From NCBI GenBank assembly GCA_038131695.1, contig JAYPQA010000013.1, forward strand, positions 1 through 64,000: a stretch of 64,000 bases of DNA, given 5' to 3'. Below the pieces are notes generated by a model, which was not told the origin of the DNA, searched no databases, and saw only the letters and a list, made by a program, of their open reading frames with translations. The translations under genes and the position numbers were made by a program. This DNA is from JADHLK01 sp038131695 (GTDB lineage Bacteria; Pseudomonadota; Alphaproteobacteria; Puniceispirillales; Puniceispirillaceae). Of the stretch, positions 8,950 through 18,731 are shown one piece after another (position 1 is the stretch's first letter; each line of letters starts with the position of its first letter).

Positions 8950-9425
8950 TCCGGCAAGACTTCAATAGACAGGATTTCATAGGGGCGCGGCCCCCGCGGC
9001 GACTGCACCTCTGCCTGATCGCCGACCTTTTTGCCAATCAAGGCGCGGGCAATCGGTGAGCCGGTTGAGATACGGGCCTTGGCAATATCCGCCTCATAAG
9101 GGCCGACGATGGAATAGGTGGCTTCCTCGTCTGTTTCCTCATCCACAATGACCACTTTCACCCCGAAAGTCACCGTCTCGCCAGTCAGGCGGGCAGATTC
9201 GATCACCTCCGCCCGGCTGGTGACATCCTCCAGCTCGGTGATCCGCCCCTCAATAAAGGATTGCCGCTCTCTGGCCGCGTGATATTCGGCATTTTCAGAC
9301 AGATCGCCATGCTCCCTGGCATCTGCGATAGCCTGAATGACGGCCTGTCTTTCCGGGCCTTTCAGCTGGGTGAGTTCCTCTTTGAGCTTTTCCAGCCCGG
9401 CTTTGGTAAACGGAATCTTTTCCAT
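8946..9425 (-). CDS. greA: Transcription elongation factor GreA
   Basis: GreA rescues backtracked RNA polymerase by stimulating transcript cleavage. The 159-residue product has the N-terminal coiled coil (FTKAGLEKLKEELTQLKGPE, then ADAREHGDLSENAEYHAARE with the acidic tip residues) and the C-terminal FKBP-like domain ending SPRGPRPYEILSIEVL. Length is normal. It lies downstream of carB in the same direction, an order found in other alphaproteobacteria. Confidence 0.97.
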   Translation of the reverse strand: MEKIPFTKAGLEKLKEELTQLKGPERQAVIQAIADAREHGDLSENAEYHAARERQSFIEGRITELEDVTSRAEVIESARLTGETVTFGVKVVIVDEETDEEATYSIVGPYEADIAKARISTGSPIARALIGKKVGDQAEVQSPRGPRPYEILSIEVLPD

Positions 9426-9522
9426 CGTCTTTCGACTCTTCTTGTCTCTTGCTGTCTTTTATCCTGATCCAGCGCCGGATAGGTGACAGAATCGGGCATT
9501 ACAAGGGGTCAGCCTAGATCAA

Positions 9523-12500
9523 TTAATCTGATTTGGGTAGATAATCTTGCAAAGAGACAACTTCCAGCTGGCTGTCCTGCAACGCCTTGATAGCCGCCAC
9601 CGCCGCACGGCTGCCCGCAACCGTCGTATAATAGGGGATATTATTGGTCAGCGCCGTATGGCGCAGCGAAAAGCTGTCCTTGATAGAACCCGCCCCATGT
9701 GCGGTATTGAACACCAGATCAATCTCGCCTGACAGCATCGAATCCACCACATGGGGGCGGCCTTCCATCACCTTGTTGAGCCGCTTTGCCGGCACCCCGG
9801 CCGCTTCCAGCGCGGCTGCTGTCCCGCCGGTTGCCAGCAACTCAAAGCCCAGCCCGGCAATATCGCGGCAAATCGCAACAAATTCAGCCTTGTCGGCATC
9901 CTTGACCGAAATGAACAGCCGTCCGGACAGAGGCAAGCGCGTGCCGGCCCCCAGCTGGCTCTTGGCAAAGGCGCGGCCAAAATCTGTATCAATGCCCATC
10001 ACCTCGCCGGTGGATTTCATCTCCGGCCCCAAAAACACATCCACCCCCGGGAAACGGGCAAAGGGGAAGACCGCTTCCTTGACCGCCACATGGGCCAGCG
10101 CGCTCGGCTGCAGGCCAAAGCCGGACAGTTTTTCGCCCGCCATCACCCGCGCTGCTATCTTGGCCACCGGCACGCCGGTTGCCTTGGCCACAAAGGGCAC
10201 CGTGCGGCTGCCGCGCGGATTAACCTCCAGCAGATAGATGGTCTCATCCTTGATGGCAAATTGCACATTCATCAGCCCGACCACATTCAGCGCGCGGGCC
10301 AGCTGGCCGGTTTGCGTGCGGATTCCCTCCAGCACCGCCTCGGACAGGTTTTGCGGCGGCAGGGAACAGGCCGAATCACCGGAATGAATCCCGGCCTCCT
10401 CAATATGTTCCATGATACCGGCGATAAAGACCTCATCCCCATCGCACAGGGCATCCACATCCACCTCAACGGCATTTTCAATAAACCGGTCAATCAGCAC
10501 CGGATTGGCCCCAGATACCACCACCGCATCGCGCATATAGCGTTCCAGATCGCTGATCTGATGCACCACTTCCATGGCCCGCCCCCCCAGCACATAAGAC
10601 GGGCGGATCACCACCGGCAGGCCGATTTCATCCACAATCGCGCGCGCCTGCTTGGCTGAGGTGGCAATGCCATTGGCCGGCTGTTTCAGCGCCAGCTCCT
10701 GCAAGAGCTTCTGGAAGCGCTCGCGATCCTCGGCCAGATCAATCGCATCCGGGCTGGTTCCCAATATCGGCACGCCAGCCGCTTCCAGGGCCCCGGCGAT
10801 TTTCAGCGGGGTTTGCCCGCCCAGCTGGACAATCGCGCCTTTCAGCGTGCCGGATTGCGCTTCGGTGTGGATTATCTCGATCACATCTTCTGCTGTCAGC
10901 GGCTCAAAATACAGCCGGTCAGAGGTATCATAATCGGTTGAAACCGTCTCCGGGTTGCAATTGACCATAATCGTCTCATAGCCGGCTTCAGACAGCGCAT
11001 AGGCCGCGTGCACACAACAATAGTCAAACTCAATCCCCTGGCCGATCCGGTTCGGCCCGCCCCCCAATATCACCACCTTTTCCCGATCAGACGGCACAGC
11101 CTCACAGCTGGCCAGCGCGCCCGGCTCATAGCAGCTGTAGAGATAGGCGGTATCAGAGGCGAATTCAGCCGCACAGGTATCAATGCGCTTATAGACCGGG
11201 TGAATGGCCAGCTTTTGCCGCAGGGCCAGAATGTCCGTTTCTGCCTTGCCGCTCAGCCGGGCCAGCCTGGCATCTGAAAATCCCATTGATTTCAGGGCCA
11301 GCAGGCCGGCGCGATCAGCTGGCACGCCGTCTTGTGCGACGGCCTGCTCCGCCTGGATAATCTGTTCAATTTGATTGAGGAACCAGGGATCCCATTTGGT
11401 TATGGCCTGCATTTCATCCCGGTCTATGCCAGCCCGCATGGCCTGGGCAATCCGCAACAGCCTGTCCGGTGTCTGGCCCGCCAGCCAGCCCCGGATCGGG
11501 TCTTCGCCCAGCGCGGCATCTGCCTCCGGTATCGCGATCTCATCCAGACCGGACAGGCCGGTTTCCATCGACCGCAGGGCCTTTTGCAGGCTCTCGGCAA
11601 AGCTGCGCCCGACCGCCATCGCTTCCCCGACAGATTTCATCGAGGTGGACAGCTCCACCTTCGTGCCGGCAAATTTCTCAAAAGTGAAACGCGGCATTTT
11701 GGTCACAATATAGTCAATGGTCGGCTCAAAGCTGGCCGGGGTGGTCCCGGTGATGTCATTCATCAGCTCATCCAGCGTATAGCCAACCGCCAGCTTGGCC
11801 GCGACCTTGGCAATCGGAAAGCCGGTTGCCTTTGAGGCCAGGGCAGAAGAGCGGCTGACCCGCGGATTCATCTCAATAATGATAATCCGCCCATTATCCG
11901 GATTCATTGCAAATTGCACATTTGAGCCGCCCGTATCCACGCCGATCTCACGCAGCACCGCGATTGAGGCATCGCGCAGCACCTGATATTCCTTGTCCGT
12001 CAGCGTCAGCGCCGGGGCAACGGTAATGGAATCGCCGGTATGAACCCCCATCGGATCCATATTTTCAATCGAACAGATGATGATGCAATTATCGGCATGG
12101 TCGCGCACCACCTCCATTTCAAATTCTTTCCAGCCCAGCAGCGATTCCTCAATCAGGATTTCCTGCACCGGCGAGAGGCGCAGCCCGTCCCGCACAATCT
12201 GCTCAAATTCCTCGCGGTTATAGGCGACCCCGCCGCCTTCCCCGCCAAGGGTAAAAGAAGGCCGGATAATCGCTGGCAGACCCACAATATCGAGCGCCTG
12301 CATGGCATCCTCAAAGCTGTTCACAGTCTGCGATCGGGCCGATTCCAGGCCAATATCATCCATCGCCTGGCGGAACAGGGCGCGATCCTCCGCCTTGTTA
12401 ATCGAATCAGGCCGCGCCCCGATAAGCTCTACCCCGAATTCTTCGAGCACCCCCTGCCGGTGCAGCTCAAGGGCCGTATTCAGCGCCGTCTGGCCGCCCA

Positions 12501-12768
12501 TGGTCGGCAACAGCGCATCCGGCTTTTCCTTGGCAATGATGCGGGCGACAATCTCTGGTGTGATCGGCTCAACATAGGTGGCATCTGCCATCACCGGGTC
12601 GGTCATGATCGTGGCCGGGTTGGAATTGACCAATATCACCCGATAGCCCTCTTCTTTCAGCGCCTTGCAGGCCTGCGCCCCGGAATAGTCAAACTCACAG
12701 GCCTGGCCAATAATGATAGGGCCGGCCCCGATGATCAGGATAGAGGATATATCTGTGCGGCGCGGCAT
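9523..12768 (-). CDS. carB: Carbamoyl-phosphate synthase large subunit
   Basis: CarB makes carbamoyl phosphate from bicarbonate, ATP and ammonia passed from CarA, feeding pyrimidine and arginine synthesis. The 1081-residue product contains two homologous ATP-grasp halves, the first starting ILIIGAGPIIIGQACEFDYSG and with EMNPRVSRSSALASKATGFP, the second starting VVILGGGPNRIGQGIEFDYCC and with EVNPRGSRTVPFVAKATG. The allosteric MGS-like domain lies in roughly the last 140 residues. The gene is undamaged. Its ATG shares a base with the carA stop (TAATG), showing translational coupling. Confidence 0.98.
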   Translation of the reverse strand: MPRRTDISSILIIGAGPIIIGQACEFDYSGAQACKALKEEGYRVILVNSNPATIMTDPVMADATYVEPITPEIVARIIAKEKPDALLPTMGGQTALNTALELHRQGVLEEFGVELIGARPDSINKAEDRALFRQAMDDIGLESARSQTVNSFEDAMQALDIVGLPAIIRPSFTLGGEGGGVAYNREEFEQIVRDGLRLSPVQEILIEESLLGWKEFEMEVVRDHADNCIIICSIENMDPMGVHTGDSITVAPALTLTDKEYQVLRDASIAVLREIGVDTGGSNVQFAMNPDNGRIIIIEMNPRVSRSSALASKATGFPIAKVAAKLAVGYTLDELMNDITGTTPASFEPTIDYIVTKMPRFTFEKFAGTKVELSTSMKSVGEAMAVGRSFAESLQKALRSMETGLSGLDEIAIPEADAALGEDPIRGWLAGQTPDRLLRIAQAMRAGIDRDEMQAITKWDPWFLNQIEQIIQAEQAVAQDGVPADRAGLLALKSMGFSDARLARLSGKAETDILALRQKLAIHPVYKRIDTCAAEFASDTAYLYSCYEPGALASCEAVPSDREKVVILGGGPNRIGQGIEFDYCCVHAAYALSEAGYETIMVNCNPETVSTDYDTSDRLYFEPLTAEDVIEIIHTEAQSGTLKGAIVQLGGQTPLKIAGALEAAGVPILGTSPDAIDLAEDRERFQKLLQELALKQPANGIATSAKQARAIVDEIGLPVVIRPSYVLGGRAMEVVHQISDLERYMRDAVVVSGANPVLIDRFIENAVEVDVDALCDGDEVFIAGIMEHIEEAGIHSGDSACSLPPQNLSEAVLEGIRTQTGQLARALNVVGLMNVQFAIKDETIYLLEVNPRGSRTVPFVAKATGVPVAKIAARVMAGEKLSGFGLQPSALAHVAVKEAVFPFARFPGVDVFLGPEMKSTGEVMGIDTDFGRAFAKSQLGAGTRLPLSGRLFISVKDADKAEFVAICRDIAGLGFELLATGGTAAALEAAGVPAKRLNKVMEGRPHVVDSMLSGEIDLVFNTAHGAGSIKDSFSLRHTALTNNIPYYTTVAGSRAAVAAIKALQDSQLEVVSLQDYLPKSD

Positions 12769-13958
12769 TAGCTGGCCTCCTGCCTGGCGGCGTGCATCAG
12801 CGCGATAAAGCGCTGGAACAAATGGCGGGAATCATGCGGTCCGGGAGAGGATTCCGGGTGATACTGCACGCTGAAGACAGGTTTGTGCCTGTGCCGCAAC
12901 CCCTCAACCGATCCATCAAACAAAGAGATATGGGTGACCTCCAGCTCCTCAGGCAAACTGTCCGGGTTCACCTTGAAGCCGTGATTCTGGCTGGTAATCT
13001 CTATCTTGCCTGTGGCCAGCTCCTTGACCGGATGATTGGCCCCGCGATGCCCGATTTCCATCTTTTCGGTCTCAGCGCCCAGCGCCAGGGCCAGCAGCTG
13101 ATGCCCGATACAGATACCGAACACAGGCAAGCCGGAGGCCACCAGCCCAGCTATTTCCGCCCCGGCATAGTCTGCCGTTGCGGCCGGGTCGCCCGGCCCG
13201 TTGGACAGAAAAACCCCATCCGGCTTTTTCGCCAGTATTTCGCTGGCCTTGGTCTGGGCCGGCACCACCTCCACCGCACAGCCGGCATCTGCCAGACAGC
13301 GCAGGATATTTTGCTTGCAGCCGAAATCCACCGCGACAACGCGCAGCTCCGGCTCCGGCTCGGCAAAACGGGTGCTGGCCAGATCATAACTGCCCAGATG
13401 CCAGTCATGCGCCGTTTCGGCAGACACTTCACGGGCCAGATCCATGCCTTTCAGGCCGGGCCAGCCAGCGGCCATTTCCCGCAGGCTGTCCAAATCAAAC
13501 TGGCCATCCCGGCGATGGCACAGAACCGCGCTGGGCGCGCCGCTCTCGCGTATCAGCCGGGTCAGGGCGCGGGTGTCAATACCGCTGATGCCGGGCAGGC
13601 CGGCTGCCTCCAGCCAGTCTTCCAGCCGGTCTTTGGCGCGCCAGTTTGCCGGCGGGGTGACCGGGTTGCGAACGATCATGCCCAGCGCCGCCGGCCGGTC
13701 GGTTTCAATATCAGCCGGGTTGGTGCCCACATTGCCAATATGCGGAAAGGTAAAGGTGATAATCTGTCCGGCATAGGACGGGTCGGTCATAATCTCCTGA
13801 TAGCCGGTCATTGAGGTATTGAAACACACCTCTCCGACGCGGCTGGTTTCCGCCCCGAAGCCCTGACCGGGCAAAATGTGCCCGTCCGCCAGCACCAGAA
13901 CAGCTGTTGTGCCGGGCGGCAGGCTGTCTGTTTGTGCTGTAGATGCCATATCGGTCAT
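12768..13958 (-). CDS. carA: Carbamoyl-phosphate synthase small subunit
   Basis: CarA hydrolyses glutamine and channels ammonia to CarB. The 396-residue product has the small-subunit N-terminal domain (VCFNTSMTGYQEIMTDPSYA) and a class I glutamine amidotransferase domain with nucleophile cysteine in FGICIGHQLLALALG and the His-Glu pair in SVQYHPESSPGPHDS. Start ATG 13958 has AGGA about 8 bases upstream; a second ATG three codons on is possible. It heads the carA-carB operon and is divergent from yqeY. Confidence 0.97.
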   Translation of the reverse strand: MTDMASTAQTDSLPPGTTAVLVLADGHILPGQGFGAETSRVGEVCFNTSMTGYQEIMTDPSYAGQIITFTFPHIGNVGTNPADIETDRPAALGMIVRNPVTPPANWRAKDRLEDWLEAAGLPGISGIDTRALTRLIRESGAPSAVLCHRRDGQFDLDSLREMAAGWPGLKGMDLAREVSAETAHDWHLGSYDLASTRFAEPEPELRVVAVDFGCKQNILRCLADAGCAVEVVPAQTKASEILAKKPDGVFLSNGPGDPAATADYAGAEIAGLVASGLPVFGICIGHQLLALALGAETEKMEIGHRGANHPVKELATGKIEITSQNHGFKVNPDSLPEELEVTHISLFDGSVEGLRHRHKPVFSVQYHPESSPGPHDSRHLFQRFIALMHAARQEAS

Positions 13959-14241
13959 CTGCCCATCCTGTTTTATATGCGGGTGTGCCAGGCCCGGCTG
14001 GCCACCGGATTACAGGGGCGGCAGCGGCGCTGGTCAAAATGACAGTTTTCTATCCCCAGATGGCCCGCTGGTCAAGACCGTTTGGCTGAGGTTTTTTTGA
14101 CAGATGCTTGCAACCTTGCCCGGCTTCAAGTAAAGGATGGTCAAATGGGGGGAAGGTTGCCAGAATCGGGATTACGGCAACCAGCAGCGGGCTGCCAAAA
14201 ACAATCTGGCCCGCGACAAATTGAAATTATGAGTTTTTTAT

Positions 14242-14703
14242 ATGCGTGAGAGAATTTCACAGGCGATGAAACAGGCGCTGAAGGAAGGGGATAATCTGGC
14301 CCTTTCCACTATCCGTCTGATCACCGCCGCCCTGAAGGATCGGGATATCGCGGCGCGTGGAAATGGTGTGTCTGATGGCATTGCAGATGACGAAATCCTG
14401 TCCATGCTGCAAACCATGATCAAGCAGCGGCGCGAATCAGCTGCCATGTATAACAAGGGCGGGCGGCCAGAGCTGGCCGAAAATGAAGAGGCTGAAATCG
14501 CCATTATCCAGACTTTTCTGCCCAGCCAGCTGGACGCGGCCGAAATGGCCGAGGCGATTGCGGCTGCGATAGCCGAGACCGGGGCCAGCTCGGTCAAGGA
14601 TATGGGCCGGGTGATGGCTGAGCTGAAACAGAAATTTGCCGGCCAGATGGATTTTTCGGCGGCCAGCCAGCAGGTCAAACACGCCCTGCTGGACAAGTCC
14701 TGA
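14242..14703 (+). CDS. yqeY: GatB/YqeY domain protein
   Basis: The 153-residue protein is a stand-alone YqeY domain, related to the tRNA-binding tail of GatB. Key stretches are MRERISQAMKQALKEGDNLA, IADDEILSMLQTMIKQRRES and EIAIIQTFLPSQL, with a helical C-terminal part (DMGRVMAELKQKFAGQMDF). It sits between carA (divergent) and dnaG, its usual alphaproteobacterial position. Its cellular role is not well defined; involvement with tRNA is inferred from GatB homology. Confidence 0.93.
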   Translation: MRERISQAMKQALKEGDNLALSTIRLITAALKDRDIAARGNGVSDGIADDEILSMLQTMIKQRRESAAMYNKGGRPELAENEEAEIAIIQTFLPSQLDAAEMAEAIAAAIAETGASSVKDMGRVMAELKQKFAGQMDFSAASQQVKHALLDKS

Positions 14704-14730
14704 GCAAGGCTTGCCAGTCGCTGGCGGCAA

Positions 14731-14782
14731 TGGCACACTAAATCATAGTGGCTCACTAAATCATTATGGCTCACTGGCGGCT
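14731..14782. repeat. 18-bp imperfect tandem repeat upstream of dnaG
   Basis: Two copies of an 18-base unit, TGGCACACTAAATCATAG (14731-14748) and TGGCTCACTAAATCATTA (14749-14766), are followed by a partial third copy starting TGGCTCACTGG. The repeat fills the short gap between the yqeY stop and dnaG, ending about 45 bases before the dnaG ATG. It could be a replication slippage product or a regulatory spacing element; nothing proves function. Confidence 0.75.
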
Positions 14783-14826
14783 GTTTTCTGCACTGCCTGA
14801 AACTGGAATGAAAAAGCGCCGCGGAT

Positions 14827-16509
14827 ATGGCCCTGCCTGCTGAATTTATTGAAAATCTGCGCAGCCGGATCACCCTGTCTGATCTGGTGGGTCGGCGTGT
14901 CAAGCTGGTCAAGAAGGGCGGGCGGATGAACGGTCTGTGCCCGTTCCACAATGAAAAAACCCCCTCCTTCTATGTCAATGATGCGGACGGTTTCTATCAT
15001 TGCTTTGGCTGCGGGGCCAGCGGCGATGCGATCAGCTGGATGCGGGAATCAGAGGGGCTGGATTTTATCGAGGCGGTGCGCCGCCTGGCCGATCTGGCCG
15101 GCCTGCAGCTGCCGGACAGCAAACCTGAAGATGCCGCCCAGGCGGCCCGGCGGCGCACGACCCTGGATATTCTGGAAGCCGGATGCCGTTTTTTTGAGGC
15201 CAGCCTGCAAAAGGACAGTGCCGCCGAAGCGCGTTCCTATCTGGCGCGCCGCGCTCTGGACAGCGAGACCCTCACCAGCTTCCGTATTGGCTATGCCCCG
15301 CCTTCTGGCCTGCAGGCAGCCCTGCAGCAGCGCAGTTTTGACAAGCAGATGATAAACACTGCTGGCCTGTCCGGAATTTCAGAACGCGATGGCAGCCATT
15401 ATGACTGGTTCCGCAACCGGATAATCTTTCCGATTGAAAACCGGCAGGGCAAGATTATCGGCTTTGGCGCGCGCGCCCTGGGGGATGCCCAGCCGAAATA
15501 TCTCAATTCCCCGGAAGGGCCGACCTTTTCCAAAAAACAGGTGCTTTATGGCTGGAATCAAGCCCGTGCCAGGGTGCGGGCCGGCCAGCCCTTGATGCTG
15601 GTGGAAGGCTATATGGATGTGATCGCGGTCACCCGCAGCGGGGTTGCCGGGGCGCTGGCCCCGCTCGGCACGGCGCTGACCGAACAGCAAATTCAGCTGG
15701 CCTGGAAGCTGCATGATGAGCCGGTTTTGTGCTTTGATGGCGATGCGGCCGGACGCAAGGCCGCCTGGCGGGCGGTGCTGCGTGTGCTGCCCCTGCTGGA
15801 GCCGGGCCGGTCGGTGCGGCTGGCCAGCCTGCCGGAGGGCAAGGACCCGGATGATATTCTGCAAGAAGAGGGGCCGGACGGGCTGGCCCGTATTCTGGCC
15901 AGCGCGCTGGGGCTGGCTGATGCGTTCTGGCAGCTGAGCCAGAGCGGCTTTAATCTGGCGGAACCGGGCCAGCGGGCGGCCTTTTGGCAAGAGGTACGCG
16001 ACGGGGTGCGGACCATTGCCCATAATCAGGTGCGCGCCGCCTTTGTCGATGATATGGAATTCCGTATCCGGCAGATGCGGGCTGAGGATCGGGCCGGCGG
16101 GCTGACTGGCGGGGCGACTATCGCGGTGCGGCGGCGGCGGCCTGATACCGGGTCGGCTGTGCGGTTTCGGGCAGCCCTGGCCCTTATGGTGCATCACCCG
16201 CAGCTCCAGACAGACTATTTTGAAGAGCTGACAGATCTGAATTTTGGCACAGAAGATCAAGAAGCCATGAAAAAAGCCTGTTTGGACGCAATAATTCGTG
16301 ATCCAGACCTTGACGCACCGGCTTTGAAGCATCATTTGAATAGTCTGGGTTATGATGAATTGATAGCAGAGTTGGACAGTTCAGATATGACGCGCCGCCT
16401 GGGCAAGCCAGCTGGTGCCTTGTTACCGTCAGAAGCCGCCGCAAGAATTGATGAAATCATCAAGCTTGCCAGAACCGGCGCGCGGCGCAGTCACAAACGG
16501 CCCGGATAA
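14827..16509 (+). CDS. dnaG: DNA primase
   Basis: DnaG synthesises RNA primers at the replication fork. The 560-residue product has the N-terminal zinc finger (CPFHNEKTPSFYV then YHCFGCGASGD), the primase core with GYAPPSGLQ and IIGFGARALGD, and a TOPRIM segment with LMLVEGYMDVIAV and the DGDAAGRKAAW acidic motif. The C-terminal helicase-binding domain appears somewhat short, as the family is usually 600 residues or more. No strong ribosome binding site precedes the ATG, but the start agrees with the family. It forms the primase-sigma factor unit with rpoD. Confidence 0.96.
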   Translation: MALPAEFIENLRSRITLSDLVGRRVKLVKKGGRMNGLCPFHNEKTPSFYVNDADGFYHCFGCGASGDAISWMRESEGLDFIEAVRRLADLAGLQLPDSKPEDAAQAARRRTTLDILEAGCRFFEASLQKDSAAEARSYLARRALDSETLTSFRIGYAPPSGLQAALQQRSFDKQMINTAGLSGISERDGSHYDWFRNRIIFPIENRQGKIIGFGARALGDAQPKYLNSPEGPTFSKKQVLYGWNQARARVRAGQPLMLVEGYMDVIAVTRSGVAGALAPLGTALTEQQIQLAWKLHDEPVLCFDGDAAGRKAAWRAVLRVLPLLEPGRSVRLASLPEGKDPDDILQEEGPDGLARILASALGLADAFWQLSQSGFNLAEPGQRAAFWQEVRDGVRTIAHNQVRAAFVDDMEFRIRQMRAEDRAGGLTGGATIAVRRRRPDTGSAVRFRAALALMVHHPQLQTDYFEELTDLNFGTEDQEAMKKACLDAIIRDPDLDAPALKHHLNSLGYDELIAELDSSDMTRRLGKPAGALLPSEAAARIDEIIKLARTGARRSHKRPG

Positions 16510-16561
16510 GCTATCGGGCCTCAATGCAATCAGGCGATCCTGTGAAAAGGGGGTTTACAGT

Positions 16562-18537
16562 ATGGCACGCAAAACAGCCAAGACGGCAGCCGAGCCGGCA
16601 CCGGAAACCACGCCGGACGCCCCGCTTCTGGATACCAAAAACGCCAAGATAAAAGCGCTGATCAAAAAGGGCCGGGAACGCGGCTGGGTCACACATGATG
16701 AGCTGAACGCCGCCCTGCCCCAGGAAGAGCTGAATTCTGAGCAGATTGAAGATGTGATGTCTGCCCTGTCAGAAATGGGCGTGTCGGTTATTGAGAATCC
16801 GGAAACCGAAGAGACCGCCAGCGGGAGTGAAGAAGAGCATAGCGGCGGCAATCTGGCGGATTCAGATGTGTCAGGGTCAGATGATCCGGTGCGGATGTAT
16901 CTGCGCGAAATGGGGTCTGTTGAGCTGCTCTCCGCGAGGTGAAGATCGCCATTGCCAAGCGCATAGAGGCGGGCCGCGAAATGATGATTGGCGGCATTTG
17001 TGAATCCCCGCTGACTATCCGGGCCCTGATGCAATGGCACCAGCAGATAGAGGAAGGCGGTGTGCCGCTGCGCGATATTATCGATCTGGACACCACCTAT
17101 GCCCGCCTGAATGGCAGCCCGGTCGGCGAGAGCGTTGGCCTGCCCAATGCTGCGAATGATGATCTGGCCAGCAGTGACAAGGCAGAGGCAGAAAATGACG
17201 AGGAGGAAGAAGAAGATATCGATTCTGACTCCGAGGAAGAGGGCGAGGACCGGGATGAGGATTTGGATGATCTGACCCTCTCGCTGGCCGCGATGGAAGA
17301 TGCGGTGCTGGATGATGTGCTGGCCTTGCTGGCTGAAATCAAGACCAGCTTTACCGCCTATGGCAAGCTGCAGGACAAGCGGCTGAGCGCGGCACAGAAT
17401 GAAAAATCGCTGAAAAAGACAGATGAGGCGCAGCTGCGCGACCAGCGTATCCAGCTGGCTGAGCAGATGCAGAATATCTATCTCAATAATGGCAGGCTGG
17501 AAGCCCTGACCAGCCAGCTGTTTGACCTGAACCGCCATGTCACCGCCCTGGAAGGGCAGATGATTCAGATGGCCACCGCCTGCGGTGTGCCGCGGGCCCA
17601 GTTCCTGCAGGCCTGGTCAGGCCGCGAGACGGTGAAAAAATGGCCTGGCCCGGATTATGCCACCAAGGCCTGGGCCAAATTCGGCGACCGCCATCAAGAG
17701 CAAATCACTGAGATTCAGGACAAGCTGCGGCTGGTGGTGGATGATGTCGGCCTGTCCATCCCGGAATTCAAGGATGTGATCCTGACCATCCAGAAAGGCC
17801 AGCGCGAGGCAGCCCGGGCGAAAAAAGAGATGGTTGAGGCCAATCTGCGGCTGGTGATCTCCATTGCCAAGAAATATACCAATCGCGGCCTGCAATTTCT
17901 GGATCTGATTCAGGAAGGCAATATCGGGCTGATGAAGGCGGTGGACAAGTTTGAATATCGGCGCGGCTATAAATTCTCCACCTATGCCACCTGGTGGATC
18001 AGACAGGCCATTACCCGCTCAATCGCTGATCAGGCCCGCACCATCCGTATTCCGGTCCATATGATCGAGACGATTAACAAGCTGGTGCGCACCTCGCGCC
18101 ATATGCTGCATGAGATTGGCCGCGAGCCGACCCCGGAAGAGCTGGCTGAGAAGCTGTCCATGCCGCTGGACAAGGTGCGCAAGGTTTTGAAAATCGCCAA
18201 GGAGCCGATTAGCCTTGAAACCCCTATCGGGGATGAGGAAGACAGCCAGCTGGGGGATTTCATTGAAGACAAGAATGCCGTTCAGCCTCTGGATGCGGCC
18301 ATTCATGCCAATCTGCGCGAGACAACGACCCGCGTTCTGGCCAGCCTGACCCCGCGCGAGGAACGCGTCTTGCGGATGCGCTTCGGCATTGGTATGAATA
18401 CCGACCACACGCTGGAGGAAGTTGGCCAGCAATTTTCCGTCACCCGCGAGCGGATCAGGCAGATTGAGGCAAAAGCGCTTCGCAAGCTGAAACATCCCTC
18501 CAGGTCTCGCAAATTGCGCAGCTTTCTGGAGCATTAA
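16562..18537 (+). CDS. rpoD: RNA polymerase sigma factor RpoD (sigma-70), apparent frameshift near 16932
   Basis: RpoD is the housekeeping sigma factor. The N-terminal frame (ATG 16562, AAAGGGGG site upstream) carries region 1.1 and region 1.2 up to MYLREMGSVELLSAR and then a stop; the rest continues in a different frame from KIAIAKRIEAG to the end. Restoring one C in the 'CTCTCCGCG' run gives an unbroken LLSREVKIAIAKR and a 658-residue protein. Later parts include an acidic non-conserved stretch (EEEEEDIDSDSEEEGED), region 2 (YKFSTYATWWIRQAITRS), region 3, and region 4.2 (SVTRERIRQIEAKALRKLK). An essential gene broken by one base in a homopolymer points to a sequence error. Confidence 0.95.
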
Positions 18538-18607
18538 GAGCCAGGCGCACTGCCCGCCGGGTAAAACAGACCATCTGAACAGGCCAGCTGTTCAGATGCG
18601 GCAAAGG

Positions 18608-18684
18608 GGGCCTGTAGTTCAATTGGTTAGAACCCACGGCTCATAACCGTGTTGTTGCAGGTTCGAGTCCTGCCGGGCCCACCA
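18608..18684 (+). tRNA. tRNA with CAU anticodon (Met, or Ile2 after lysidine modification)
   Basis: A complete 77-base cloverleaf can be folded: acceptor GGGCCTG pairs with CGGGCCC (one T-G pair), D stem GTTC/GAAC, anticodon stem CACGG/CCGTG with loop CTCATAA, T stem GCAGG/CCTGC with loop TTCGAGT, discriminator A and encoded CCA. The anticodon CAU fits elongator methionine tRNA or the minor isoleucine tRNA whose C34 is changed to lysidine by TilS. It is not the initiator type, since the first acceptor pair is a normal G-C. It follows rpoD by about 70 bases. Confidence 0.93.
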
Positions 18685-18731
18685 TGCCGCTGCCCCTTCT
18701 TGACTGTATCAGGGTTTGACAAAATCAGCTC

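Noticed and set aside
16562..18537. rpoD, petB, hemF and others as true pseudogenes
   Set aside because: They are single-copy essential or central genes in a window where frameshifts are frequent, and simple one-base repairs restore them.
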